DNA from: Leptodontidium sp. MPI-SDFR-AT-0119
Lineage: Eukaryota > Ascomycota > Leotiomycetes > Helotiales > Leptodontidiaceae
Direction: 5' to 3'
Assembly (NCBI GenBank): GCA_020726505.1
Contig: JAHLEZ010000015.1
Location: 1,116,001-1,180,000 of the forward strand
Length of the DNA stretch: 64,000 nt
Shown here in pieces: positions 10,976-20,559 of this stretch (positions are counted from its first letter, which is position 1; each line of letters opens with the position of its first letter). The position numbers were made by a program, and so were the translations under genes. The notes beneath the pieces were generated by a model. That model made no database searches, had not been told where the DNA came from, and saw only the letters and a list, made by a program, of their open reading frames with translations.

Positions 10976-12706
10976 ATGCCTCCAAAACGTGCTCGAAATC
11001 GTGCGATTAAGCGTCCTAAAGCGACTAAAACGACGACTCCACGTACTCCACTTTCCTCAACGCTAGGGCCAGCTAAAATAACCCTCAAAATCAATACTAC
11101 TAAAGTCAGTGATGCTTCTGCTAGCTCTATAGCTCTTACTTTGTCTACTACACCTAATTTAGGTGTAGCAGATGAGGTAGAAGCTGTAGAGCCTGTAGAA
11201 CCCTCATTATTGCCTATTGTAGCACCTCCTCAGCCTTCATCGACACTACAGTTTGTTTCCCCACTAGAACCTATCGTTATACGGTCTCCTTCGCCTTCGC
11301 AGATTAATATATAGGTCGTTGAGCTGGAAATTCGATGTTATCTTGACAACGAGCGTATTAGTAGTACGATTGGGATGGTAACAAATGATCTAGAGGTTGA
11401 TGGGAGTACTTATGAGTCAATTAAACGAAATGCGGAGCAGTTAGTAGATCGCGGTATCGTAGAAAGAGGTGTTTCTACTCTAAGGAGAGATAATACTTGC
11501 TGGTACGGTGCCTATGGACCTGTTGGGAACCCTACGGAGGTTGATATTGGGAATGAAGCTGAATTCAAACACGTCGTCGCTCGAGCTCGGAATTGGGGAC
11601 CTAAAGGCAAAGAAAAGCTTCTCAAATTGCAAATTTGCTTTGGAATCGTTTTGTTTCTATTGAATATGTAGCGACCTCCTTGGAAAGAGCCTTTAGCACC
11701 GAAACCTCCGGTTATTGCGATTCCAAAGCGTGTATTTCAAGAGGAGGAGAGCTATACGGTGAAAAAGCCACGTATAGCGACTAATCGACTATTAGAGGAG
11801 GTTGAAAAGACCCGCGAAGCTGAAAAGGGGACTTTTCAGTCAATTTTGACGTCAATTCAAGTACGCTGGGCCTGTAAGGTTGATTCTTGCTCTTCGTCGA
11901 CAAGATTTTACTGGGTCAACGATGATAAACACTATCACCTCTCTACCGAAGATCTGCGACGTTGGGGACATGATATTCAAGAAGATTTGACTGTGTTGGA
12001 CGAGCCTAGTCAATTTCATCGAGTACGACTATCGGAGGAGCGTTGAGAGCGTCAAAAACTAAAGGCGAAGAGGAAGAAGAAGCAAAGGAGGATATACTAT
12101 GATGAATCGTTATCTCTGGAACCACAGTTAGTAGCTCAACACACTAAAAAAACAGTGTTTTGGCCTTTAAATCCTTACCCAGCTATGTACTAGTCAATGT
12201 TACTACCTTTGGGATGGTCTCTATATGCTCCTAGCCCTCAAACATACCCTCACTTTCCACAGCCTAATATTGCGCCTCCCCCTCCTCTAACACACGAATA
12301 TTAGTCGATAGAGCCTTAATTACCTTTAACTCAACGATTAAAGAGAGCTGAAAGTGAGTTCTTATCAATGGCTAATCTGCGAGAGTCGAGTCCACTTCGT
12401 AGTAGTAAAACTGTAGATGAGGTGTTGTTTGCTTTGAAATCGTTCCTTCGTTAACTTTCACCTCCTCTAACATCGTCTATGGCTTCTTAATTCGACTTCA
12501 CAATTAAAACCTTTGTTGAGCAAGAGTATAATATCGATATAGTGAAGGAAACGACAATAAAAGAGGCTTTAGAGCTTGGAATTAAGGTTAGTGTTTTGAA
12601 GATGATTCAGAGGCAATTAAAACTATTTAAGAAGTAGTACAATTAATAAAGTTATATTAAAGAAGAGGACAGCGAATTTGACAAAGATGAGAACGAGGAA
12701 GAGTGA
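10976..12706 (+). pseudogene. Accessory ORF of the mariner-type element, nonsense-riddled
   Basis: From ATG 10976 to TGA 12704 a single reading frame of 576 codons holds without any frameshift. It is broken by about ten in-frame stops: 11312, 11669, 12044 (TGA), 12191, 12302, 12317, 12452, 12488, 12635, and 12644/12647. Most are TAG or TAA where CAG or CAA is the one-step ancestor. The N-terminus is strongly basic (MPPKRARNRAIKRPK), like a nuclear targeting or DNA-binding tail. A central segment has CX4C followed about 13 residues later by HYH, a possible zinc site (about 11871-11938). A Lys/Arg-rich patch follows 12050-12090, and the C-terminus is acidic. It shares nothing visible with transposases and its function is unknown. 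It runs opposite to, and converges with, the transposase gene. Confidence 0.75.
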
Positions 12707-12808
12707 GTTTAGTAGTGTTTATAAGTTAAATTGTATTGTTTTATCACTTATCTTCATTATCTTCTTCTATTAGTATGCCTTAGTAGCCAGAATGACGAAA
12801 ATGCCCCC

Positions 12809-12813
12809 TTGCT
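12809..12813. repeat. Target site duplication TTGCT, left copy
   Basis: The five bases TTGCT directly precede the left LTR and are repeated at 19410-19414 after the right LTR. They mark insertion of the retrotransposon in the transposase gene. Confidence 0.95.
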
Positions 12814-13115
12814 TGTTACGACCTACGATGCGCCTCGCATTCTAACCGACACTGGCTCGTAGCATCGCTGGCTATGCGACGGCGCTAAGCCCGATAGGGA
12901 AGACTAGGTGGCGAGCCTGCGACATGTTGACGTGAATGGCACTCGACTACGCTAGGCCCCATTAGGAGGGTCCTTCATGTATATATACTCGAGCCCTCCC
13001 TTACGGGGAGCTCTCCTTTTCTCCTTGTCTTTTCTTCTCGATTCTGAGCGTAGCCTTAGGACCAAATATAAAGCTTGAGTCAACTCGCCGTATCAACCTT
13101 TGGCCAGCCGTAACA
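12814..13115 (+). repeat. 5' LTR
   Basis: 302 bp bounded by TGTTACG and CGTAACA, a 7-bp terminal inverted repeat. It contains a TATA-like run at about 12978-12988 (TGTATATATAC) and, 40-50 bp downstream, GTCTTTTCTT at 13027-13036, the inferred start of R. It differs from the 3' LTR at 12934 (G versus A) and 13069 (T versus C). Confidence 0.97.
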
Positions 13116-13127
13116 TAAGAAAAGACC
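13116..13127 (+). other. Candidate self-priming primer-binding site
   Basis: Immediately after the 5' LTR, 13117-13126 reads AAGAAAAGAC, the exact reverse complement of GTCTTTTCTT at 13027-13036 inside the LTR. No TGG-starting tRNA-type site was seen next to the LTR. This arrangement is that of Tf1-like elements, where the transcript's own 5' end folds back as primer. Confidence 0.6.
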
Positions 13128-13342
13128 CACACCCCTTCGCTATAAAGCGTTATATCTCACCTGGTCTTGCGCCTTGTCGACTTGCCCTTGCAGTAAGTCA
13201 ACAACGAGCCTTAACACCTTGGCCTATTCGACAGATAGGTACCTCTCTGCCCTAGTAGTAGACTGTCCTAGAGAAAGCTGGATATTCTCTCGCGATCAAC
13301 CTGCCTTGCCGTAGCCTAACACGCGTCGCTGTTTCAGAACGT

Positions 13343-14770
13343 ATGTCTGATCAATAAATAGATCAACAACCTCAAACACCCCTTAATCCCACCCTACCAC
13401 CTTTACTAGTTTCTCCCCCTCGTCGGCGAAGCTCTAGAGAAAGGAGCGCCCCTATACGGCTAGGCTTTACCGACACCACCCCTATCCCTTCGGTCGAGAC
13501 TCTTTCGGAAGAGCCAGAGAGCTTTAACGGATTCGACTCAGACTCAGAGGACAAACCCCAGCGTTTCTTCGACGCCTCGCCAGAGCCTACTGATATGGAG
13601 GGCCTTACCCCTGCTCAACAAGCCAGAGTGAATCAGCTGATCAAGGACTCCGTGAGCTCTGCTGTCGCCGCTGCCGTCACACAGGCCCTCGCCCAATATA
13701 CTGCCGACAACCCGCGTCAAGAGACTCGCACTCCTTCTCCTCCTTACGACCAGTTAACCCGTGCTCTTACGGCGGACCTCCAGCCTACCGCCGACTACTA
13801 CCTCCCTAAGCTGAACCCTGCCATCCCTGTTATTAAGCCTAATAAGGTCAAGTACCCTCGTACCCCCTTTAGCGATCATAAGGGCGAAATTAAATATGAC
13901 GCCTAAAAGATAGATATAAAGCTCTTTATCTAAAAGTACTTAAGTAACTTCCTCACCGGCGAATCGCAGGTCTATGCCTACTTTGAGTGTACGAAGGGAG
14001 AGGCCAAGACTATTATCCTTTAACGAATAGACCCTGACTTCGCTGGAGACTTCAATAGAGCCGCCGACGTCTTAAAGGCTTTAGACCAGCGTTTCTTTGA
14101 TTATAACCGAGTGTAGGCAGCTAAGCTCAAGTATAACCAATTACAGATGGGTAGTATGACGTACAATGAGTTCTGTACAAAGTTTACGACATATGCGGCT
14201 ACTAGAAAAATCTCACCGGACCGCTGGTTCGACGACGTATGCGAGAAAGTCTCGGATGAGCTCAAGTACGATATCCGAACTAAGAAGTATAAATTCGCCG
14301 GAGATTATACGGCTCTTAACGAGTTCTTAGCCGTCTCAGATCGCGAGCTGCGGAATATCGCCGCCGGACGAGCTAATAGACGTACTACTACCACTGTCCG
14401 CGAAGCCCCTCGAGTCTCCTTTAACAATACTAGCACTAGCGACTCGCGCGGCATCCTAAAGAAGGACAGCTGGCGTTCGACTTCACCTACCCCTACTACT
14501 CACGCATAGAGACCACCGACTCCAAGACAGTCGTCAGATGTCCGCTAGTGTACGCCCTCCCCTTCGCCCGTCTTACGCCGACCTAAGTCCCCCGTACCCC
14601 CTCCCGCACCTAGGGATGTCTCTTCCGACACCTGTCTCTACTGTAGTAAGACTGGCCATTAGGCCAGCGACTGTCCTAAGCGCCGTAGAGACCAGGCTCT
14701 CGACAAGTCAATTTCCGAGTTAGTCGTCGGCGAGGATCTAGAGACTAACGAGCTATTAAAAAACTCCTAG
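13343..14770 (+). pseudogene. gag: gag of the chromovirus, with nonsense codons
   Basis: The frame starts at ATG 13343 and runs to the TAG at 14768-14770. In-frame stops lie at 13355, 13904, 13931, 14021, 14114, 14507, 14546 and 14663, mostly at likely former Gln codons. The N-terminal part is Pro/Ser-rich; a coiled region begins at the MEGLTPAQQARVNQLI segment (13595); a capsid-like helical region with YNEFCTKFTTYAA follows at 14147-14400. A retroviral-type zinc knuckle CX2CX4HX4C sits at 14633-14674, with a stop codon inside the knuckle right after the His. Gag should package element RNA into particles. Confidence 0.85.
14758..14764 (+). promoter_or_regulatory. Candidate -1 ribosomal frameshift site (A AAA AAC)
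   Basis: Read in the gag frame the codons are TTA AAA AAC, giving the canonical slippery heptamer A-AAA-AAC. The pol frame has its last upstream stop at 14746-14748 and the gag frame its stop at 14768-14770, so the overlap is only 22 nt and the heptamer is inside it. GTGGC (14774-14778) can pair with GCCAC (14801-14805) as a possible downstream stem. Confidence 0.55.
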
Positions 14771-17700
14771 GCCGTGGCAAAGACTTACACCTCGGCATAG
14801 GCCACAACTTGTGGAAGGACTTGGCATTTAATTTCCGCGCTCTTATCGGAGGGCGATAATTCTTAATTAGTATTAAACTAAGAAGGAATAGATTCTTTAC
14901 TAAGACACTTGCACATATTAATGGCGGAGCTAATATTTTCGGTGCTATTAAAACCTCTTTCGCATATCGACTCGTTAAGCAATTTGATATTTCCTTTATA
15001 TCCCTCCCTTAGCTAATCGTCCCAACTGGCTACAATAGCAAGAAAGGCAAGCCAATCGACACGGCCGTCTTACTTACCTTGACAATCGACCGCCGGCGAA
15101 TCAACTTCCCCTTTCTAGTGACTGACCTAGGAAACGCCGACGTCCTGATTAGTCGGAAGTTCCTCGAGCATTACGACCTAAAGCAGTCGTACACCAAGAA
15201 CCGTAATCGACTAGAATGGCCATTAGACATGCCAGTCCAGCTGTACTTTGACCAGCGAGTCTTCGTCGACATCAACCGTTCTAACAAGCCAATCGTCAAG
15301 TCTCACTAGCTCGATACGGAACGAAGGGATGCCCTCCTAGACCTAGATGACCACCGCCGGAGACAAGCTGGGCTTGCGGCGCTCGACGGTTCCCTCAAGA
15401 CAAAGGCCCCCGTCCGACTTACCGCTAGCGTCTCACTAACTCGACTCTCGAGCTTTGCTAGAGAAGTCAAAGAGCGCCTGCGTGTTATAAAAGAGCAACT
15501 GAACCCTTTAATATCCTGTGATCCGGGATCACTACTTAAGGACAGGAGAGCCCGTGGAGCCTCCCCGGCGAATCACTAGCTAAAGGCGCTTACTACGGAG
15601 ATTTTCCTTATATCAGTAGCGGCGATGTCCACGACGTACCTCCGACCTAGGAAATCTAGAAGGAGTAAGGTGGAAACCTTCGTGACATTAGTGTATGAGA
15701 TCGACTAGGAGCTGACTCGTCGCCGGCGAGAGGCCCTAGACTAATTAAGTGTCGAACTCGCATCGATGAACGGAGACTTGACCCCAGAGGAAGCCCTAGA
15801 GGCTAAATATGCGCAAGATAACGAACTAGTAAGTAAGAAGCTCCCTATAGAGTATTAAGAGTATACTCCTCTCTTCTCCCGGCGGGCCTCCGACGAGCTA
15901 CCAGCGCATCGCCAAGGCGTAGACCACTAAATCGAGCTTACTAGGGAGAACGACTTGTCCTTTGAACCTCTCCGGCGTATAACTAAAGAGCAGCTGTCGG
16001 AGACTAAGCGGTACATTATCGACAACCTACATAAAGGTTTCATTGAACCCTCTAGCGCACTATATGCGGCCCCTATTCTCTTCGCTAAGAAAGCCGATAG
16101 CAGTCTCCGGCTATGCGTCGACTACCGGAAGCTGAATGCCTTATCAAAGAAGGATCCATACCCAATCCCTCTAATCGATGAGATGATAGCACGTCTCTAT
16201 AAGGCAAAGGTCTTTACAAAGCTTAATATTCAGTAAGCTTTCTACTATATTCGCATGTCCCCCGAGAGCGAGGACTATACGACTTTCCGCACCTAGTATA
16301 GTACGTACAAGTATAAGGTCCTTCCCTTTGGCCTTACGAATGGCCCGGCAACCTTCTAGCGATTTATTAATGATATCCTTATGGAGTACCTCGACGACTT
16401 TTGCGCGGCTTATATAGACGATATCCTTATATATTCGTCTACTCCGGAGGAGCATGAGGTCTATGTCAAGAAAGTCATGGCAATACTACAGGTACACGGA
16501 CTCTAGGCCGATATTAAGAAGTCCGAGTTTAGCGTGCAAAAGACAAGGTTCTTAGGATTCATTATTAGCGTCGATGGCGTAGAGGTAGACCCAGAGAAGA
16601 TTAGTGTGATTAAGGACTGGCGGTACGCCGACAATATACGGGGTATACAGAGCTACCTTGGTTTCTGTAACTTCTACCGCCGGTTTATTAAGGACTACAG
16701 TCGTATTACACGACCCTTCACGATACTCACCGGAAAGGACGTTCCCTTCAAATTCGATAGCGCCTGTAAGGACGCTTGGGAAACTCTCTAGGAAGCCCTC
16801 TAATCTGCGCCAGTTCTTCGCCACTACGACCCTGCCAAATAGACACGGCTAGAGACTGACTCTTCCGACGGAGTCGTCGTTAGGATTCTATCCTAACTTC
16901 AAGAGGACGGCACCTTTTACCCCGTGGGATACTTCTCTAAGACTATGACGGACCCTGAGCTTAACTACCCGATCCACGACAAAGAGATACTGGCGATTTT
17001 CCAGTCATTTAAGCAATACCGCCCGGAGCTCCTAGGTGCCCAGAGAAATGTCCTTGTTTACACGGACCACCGGGCCCTAGAGTACTTTATGACTACTAAG
17101 GACCTCACGGCTAGGCAAGCTCGATAGGCTGAGTTCTTTGCGGACTTCCACTTCACGATTATATACTGTACTGGGACGACTAATACGTTAGCTGACACCC
17201 TGTCTCGACGGGATCAAGACCTTACAGTTACGGAGGCACGTAAGCGGGCCATCCGCAGTCAATAGCTGATTCCCACCGATAAGATTGACTCGCGAGTCGC
17301 TAGCGACCTTCAGCTCTCCGCCGTCGATCTTATAGACGCCTATATCGAAGTCGTAGAGACGATACCCCTAGCACCTGTAGACGCCACGACCCCAGGTCGC
17401 GATGCTGAGACACGCGACGAGCTAGAGCCAGAGCTAGAGTCGAATACGGAAGTACTAATCGACCTAGAGACGCCTACCGCGGAGGAGCTGGACCCTAACT
17501 CTATAGTAGCATATGACATCGCAGAATACGACGTTATTGACCAAGTGCTCTTAGCTAACAAGACCTCGCCTTCGCTAGAGCCTCTCCGACAAAAAGCTAG
17601 GGAGTAGTCGTTGGATTACGAGCTAACAAGCGATAAGTTGCTTTTCTAAGGCCGCCTAGAAGTGCCTTTAGAACCGCCGGAGCTTCGTATAATACTTATT

Positions 17701-19107
17701 CGCCATGTGCATTCCCAACCTTCGGTAGTACATGCGGGGATCGGAAAGATGAAGGCATTACTAAGTCGCAAATATCACTGGAACGGCCTCCCCACGGACA
17801 TAGCTCGATACGTAACAAACTGTAGTTACTCTCGACAAAAGGCCCGTAGGGATAAGACCCTTAGCTTCTTACACCCCCTGCTAATCCCTGCTCGGCCGTA
17901 TTAACACCTCACGATGGACTTTACGAAGCTACCACTAGACAAGCACGGCTATAACTTCGCTATAGTTATCGTTAACTGCTTGTCTAAGAAACTAGTCTCG
18001 ATACCTTATAACGATACGATTACGGCTAAAGGCATGGCTATTCTCTTCCTCGTTTATTGGACTCGACACTTTGGCATGCCGGACTCTATTGTCTTAGACT
18101 GAGGACCTCAGTTCGTCTCCTCCTTTTGGAAGGAGTACTGTCGTATCCTCGGGACTAAGGTAAAGTTAACGACGGCGTATAACCCGAACGTCGACGGCTA
18201 GACGGAGGTGACGAACCGATATATCAAGTAGCGGCTCTGTCCCTTTTGCTACTACTACTAAGACAATTGGAGCGACCTCTTACCGATTATAGACATCGCT
18301 TAATTAACGTTACCGCACGAGTCCTTAGGCCGCCTGTCCCCTTTCTAGCTACTTAACGGCGTTGAACTAAGAACTTCCTGGGACTTAGTTAACCTAGAGC
18401 CGCCGGCTACAGTAATAGAGAAACTCAACCGCGAGGAAGCCCTACAGGTAGCCTTGCGAATAAAGGAGGTTACAGAAGTCGCCCAGTCGTCCTTAAAGGA
18501 CTAGCAAGAGAAAATGGAACGACTGGCGAACCGTGGGCGACGCGCCGTCGATTGGGACGTTGGCGACCTAGTACTAGTCGACACTCGGAACTGGAATGTC
18601 GACCGACCCTTAAGGAAGCTCTCTGACAAGTGGTACGGCCCGGTCAAAGTAATCGCCAAGGAAGGAGAGAGTTAGAGAGTTAAGCTACTAGAGGACTAGT
18701 TAATTCACCCCGTTTTCCACTCGCACTCGCTCCGCAAGTACGTCGACAACCCCCTGCCGGGACAAGCCAGAGCTACGCCGGCACCTATCCAGCTACTGCC
18801 TGAGCAGGATGAGTGGGAAATTAAAGGCATCCTTGGCTCTAAGGTCATGCGGAACAAGCTATTCTACTGTATTAAGTGGCTAGGCGCCGACGAAGACCTA
18901 AAGTGGTACCTATGCTTAGACGCTATGACAGCTCCGTATATGATTAAGAGGTTCCACCTAGAGCATCTGAATGCCAAAGGCCCGCTAAGAGCTCTCCCAA
19001 AGTGGCTAGAGGCTTATAACGCTAGTATCGACGACTACAACGACCTCGAGGACGACACGGTTATGGCTACAACTGCGCGGACGCAGTTTTTTCGGAGGGG
19101 GGGGTAA
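14764..19107 (+). pseudogene. pol: pol of the chromovirus (PR-RT-RNaseH-IN-chromodomain), with nonsense codons
   Basis: One frame from 14764 to the TAA at 19105-19107. Protease region: the catalytic Asp position appears as Asn (AAT, 14920-14922), consistent with TpG to TpA mutation; DVLISRKFLE follows at 15139. RT: RLCVDYRKLNAL near 16110 and the catalytic YIDD at 16411-16422. RNase H: TDSSDG near 16858 and TDHRALEY near 17060. Integrase: H-H-C-C domain around 17698-17832 in which the last Cys is Ser (TCT, 17830-17832). The catalytic residues MDFTK (17914), IVLD (18091) and TEVTNR (18205) are kept. Chromodomain: the WEIKGILGSK...IKWLG segment at 18810-18980. Many TAG/TAA codons, mostly at expected Gln positions, interrupt it. 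There are no indels. Confidence 0.9.
19092..19107 (+). other. Polypurine tract overlapping the pol stop codon
   Basis: The run GGAGGGGGGGGTAA ends directly at the 3' LTR. It is the expected plus-strand primer, and its TAA is also the pol termination codon. Confidence 0.85.
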
Positions 19108-19409
19108 TGTTACGACCTACGATGCGCCTCGCATTCTAACCGACACTGGCTCGTAGCATCGCTGGCTATGCGACGGCGCTAAGCCCGATAGGGAAGACTA
19201 GGTGGCGAGCCTGCGACATGTTGACGTAAATGGCACTCGACTACGCTAGGCCCCATTAGGAGGGTCCTTCATGTATATATACTCGAGCCCTCCCTTACGG
19301 GGAGCTCTCCTTTTCTCCTTGTCTTTTCTTCTCGATTCTGAGCGTAGCCTTAGGACCAAATACAAAGCTTGAGTCAACTCGCCGTATCAACCTTTGGCCA
19401 GCCGTAACA
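19108..19409 (+). repeat. 3' LTR
   Basis: 302 bp, identical to the 5' LTR except A at 19228 and C at 19363, with the same TGTTACG and CGTAACA ends. It is followed by the TTGCT target duplication. Confidence 0.97.
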
Positions 19410-19414
19410 TTGCT
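19410..19414. repeat. Target site duplication TTGCT, right copy
   Basis: Matches 12809-12813 and completes the five-base duplication of the retrotransposon insertion. Confidence 0.95.
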
Positions 19415-20346
19415 CTACGCTCAGCTTTAGCACTAACACCTATAGAGCGTACAGCTAATATCAGGAAATCCTCGAATTCTTCCTAGGTATGCTCACTCTA
19501 ACGCCAGTGCCTCCGAATCCACGCCTTTAAATCTGCGAAGCTCTCTTCGATAGGGTTGAAAAAGGGGCAATATGGAGGGAGATACTCTAATTGAAGACCG
19601 AATGTTGCGTAAAGTACAGGAACCCGAGGATTAGTATGGATTGAGGCGTTATCTATAATGATAATCTCGATTCCTTGCTTAATACACTCAGGTAAGATAC
19701 TCTTTTCCAACTATTCCTTAAAGATCTCTGCTGTAATCGAGCCTTGGTAGATCAATGGTTGATGATAACCACGAAGTGAGTACGCCGGAAGAATTGACTA
19801 CCTTCTTGATTGCTTTAATACACGTTGTATTTCAGCTGGCGTACCTCTAGGAGCCTATCCGCGACGCCTATCCGTTGTTCTCTCATTACAGGCAGATTCG
19901 TCGATAACATAAATCTTCCGGGCATCCCAAAATACTATCTTTCGCCTCCAAGCCGCAATTAATTCGTCGTTTCTTTGCGCCGCAGATACTTTGAGTACTT
20001 TCTTGGTGTATTTAAGCCTTTGGAGAGCTTTAGAGACTTGATTTGCTGACACGTCGACGTCGTAGGCCTCATATAAATATAACGCAAGCTCGTCTTGATA
20101 CAAATCAGGCTCTCTTTCAAGTAACGACATCATATATTCAGCCATATCGTCGGTAATAACAGGTGGAGGGCCATGGCGACGACGGTTTGAAGGTGATATT
20201 TGGCTCTTCAGCTTTCGATTCCGCTGGCATATCGTCTTATATGTTGTTTGGAACTCTTTAGCCAACGCTCGTAGATCAATATCGACTCCATTAGTCAATA
20301 TTTGATCAATTCTAGCTGCTTTCTAAGCTGGCAGATTCGGAGCCAT
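19415..20346 (-). pseudogene. DD34E Tc1/mariner transposase, split by the retrotransposon and nonsense-mutated
   Basis: The frame begins at ATG 20346 (MAPNLPA), reads down to 19415 and continues after the retrotransposon at 12813-12780, where it ends in a segment reading GHFRHSGY and TAA; the joined length would be about 321 codons. An N-terminal helix-turn-helix (LRALAKEFQTTYKTICQ) precedes the catalytic core: Asp in YVIDES, Asp in IIIDNASIH and Glu in FFNPIEESF, with 34 residues between the last two. In-frame stops are at 20325, 19857, 19800, 19713, 19500 and 19485 (first base on the minus strand). Two of them sit where Trp is expected (the WAPRG-type and RWSILPA-type motifs) and others where Gln is likely. 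There is no frameshift. Confidence 0.9.
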
Positions 20347-20389
20347 GACGTCACGTTGTTCGCAGATACACAATCGATTCGTCAGATCA

Positions 20390-20557
20390 AGAGCTTCAAA
20401 ATGATCCAATTTGGAGGCAAATCGATGGAGGAATAGTGGAGTTCTAAAGGTTCTAAATATTACAATTTTCAAACATCCTGTTTTGGTGGGGTCTACAGCA
20501 AAAGTCGGTGAATCGGCGTTACTAACCGAAGAATCACTCCGATCCGAAGATTAGCTG
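20390..20557 (-). repeat. Right terminal inverted repeat of the mariner-type element
   Basis: About 168 bp, inverted relative to 10779-10937. The outermost 65 bp are identical and the inner block differs by a few C/T changes. It ends in GATTAGCTG, then the TA duplication. Confidence 0.92.
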
Positions 20558-20559
20558 TA

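Larger units (their letters stand above)
12814..19409 (+). mobile_element. Ty3/gypsy chromovirus-type LTR retrotransposon, full length but nonsense-mutated
   Basis: A 6596-bp element with 302-bp LTRs, TTGCT target duplications, a candidate self-priming site, gag, then protease, reverse transcriptase, RNase H, integrase and a C-terminal chromodomain, and a polypurine tract. Domain order with integrase last is Ty3/gypsy, and the chromodomain places it in the chromovirus group. Gag occupies one frame and pol the frame reached by a -1 shift. Both frames hold for kilobases without indels but have dozens of TAG/TAA codons, so this copy is defective. The two LTRs differ at only two of 302 positions, so insertion was recent relative to the internal damage. 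It lies within the last codons of the host transposon's transposase. Confidence 0.96.
10777..20559. mobile_element. Tc1/mariner-type DNA transposon (two-gene), interrupted by an LTR retrotransposon
   Basis: The element runs from CAGCTAATC at 10779 to the mirrored GATTAGCTG ending at 20557, flanked by TA (10777-10778 and 20558-20559), the Tc1/mariner target duplication. Long terminal inverted repeats match perfectly over their first ~65 bp. Removing the inner retrotransposon (12814-19409) and one copy of its TTGCT duplication leaves a 3178-bp element. It has two convergent genes: an accessory ORF on the plus strand and a DD34E-type transposase on the minus strand, with stop codons 73 bp apart. 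Both genes keep their reading frame throughout but carry several nonsense codons, so this copy cannot encode intact proteins. A non-autonomous copy mobilised in trans is possible. Superfamily assignment rests on TA, TIR and the transposase motifs. Confidence 0.93.

Noticed and set aside
16171..16455. Minus-strand ORF over the RT domain
   Set aside because: Shadow of the reverse transcriptase region, which has YIDD on the plus strand.
10976..19107. Reassignment or suppression of TAG/TAA as Gln in the mobile elements
   Set aside because: Stops do cluster at Gln positions, but some sit at Trp positions and host genes end normally at TAG, TAA and TGA. RIP-type CpA to TpA change explains both without a new code.
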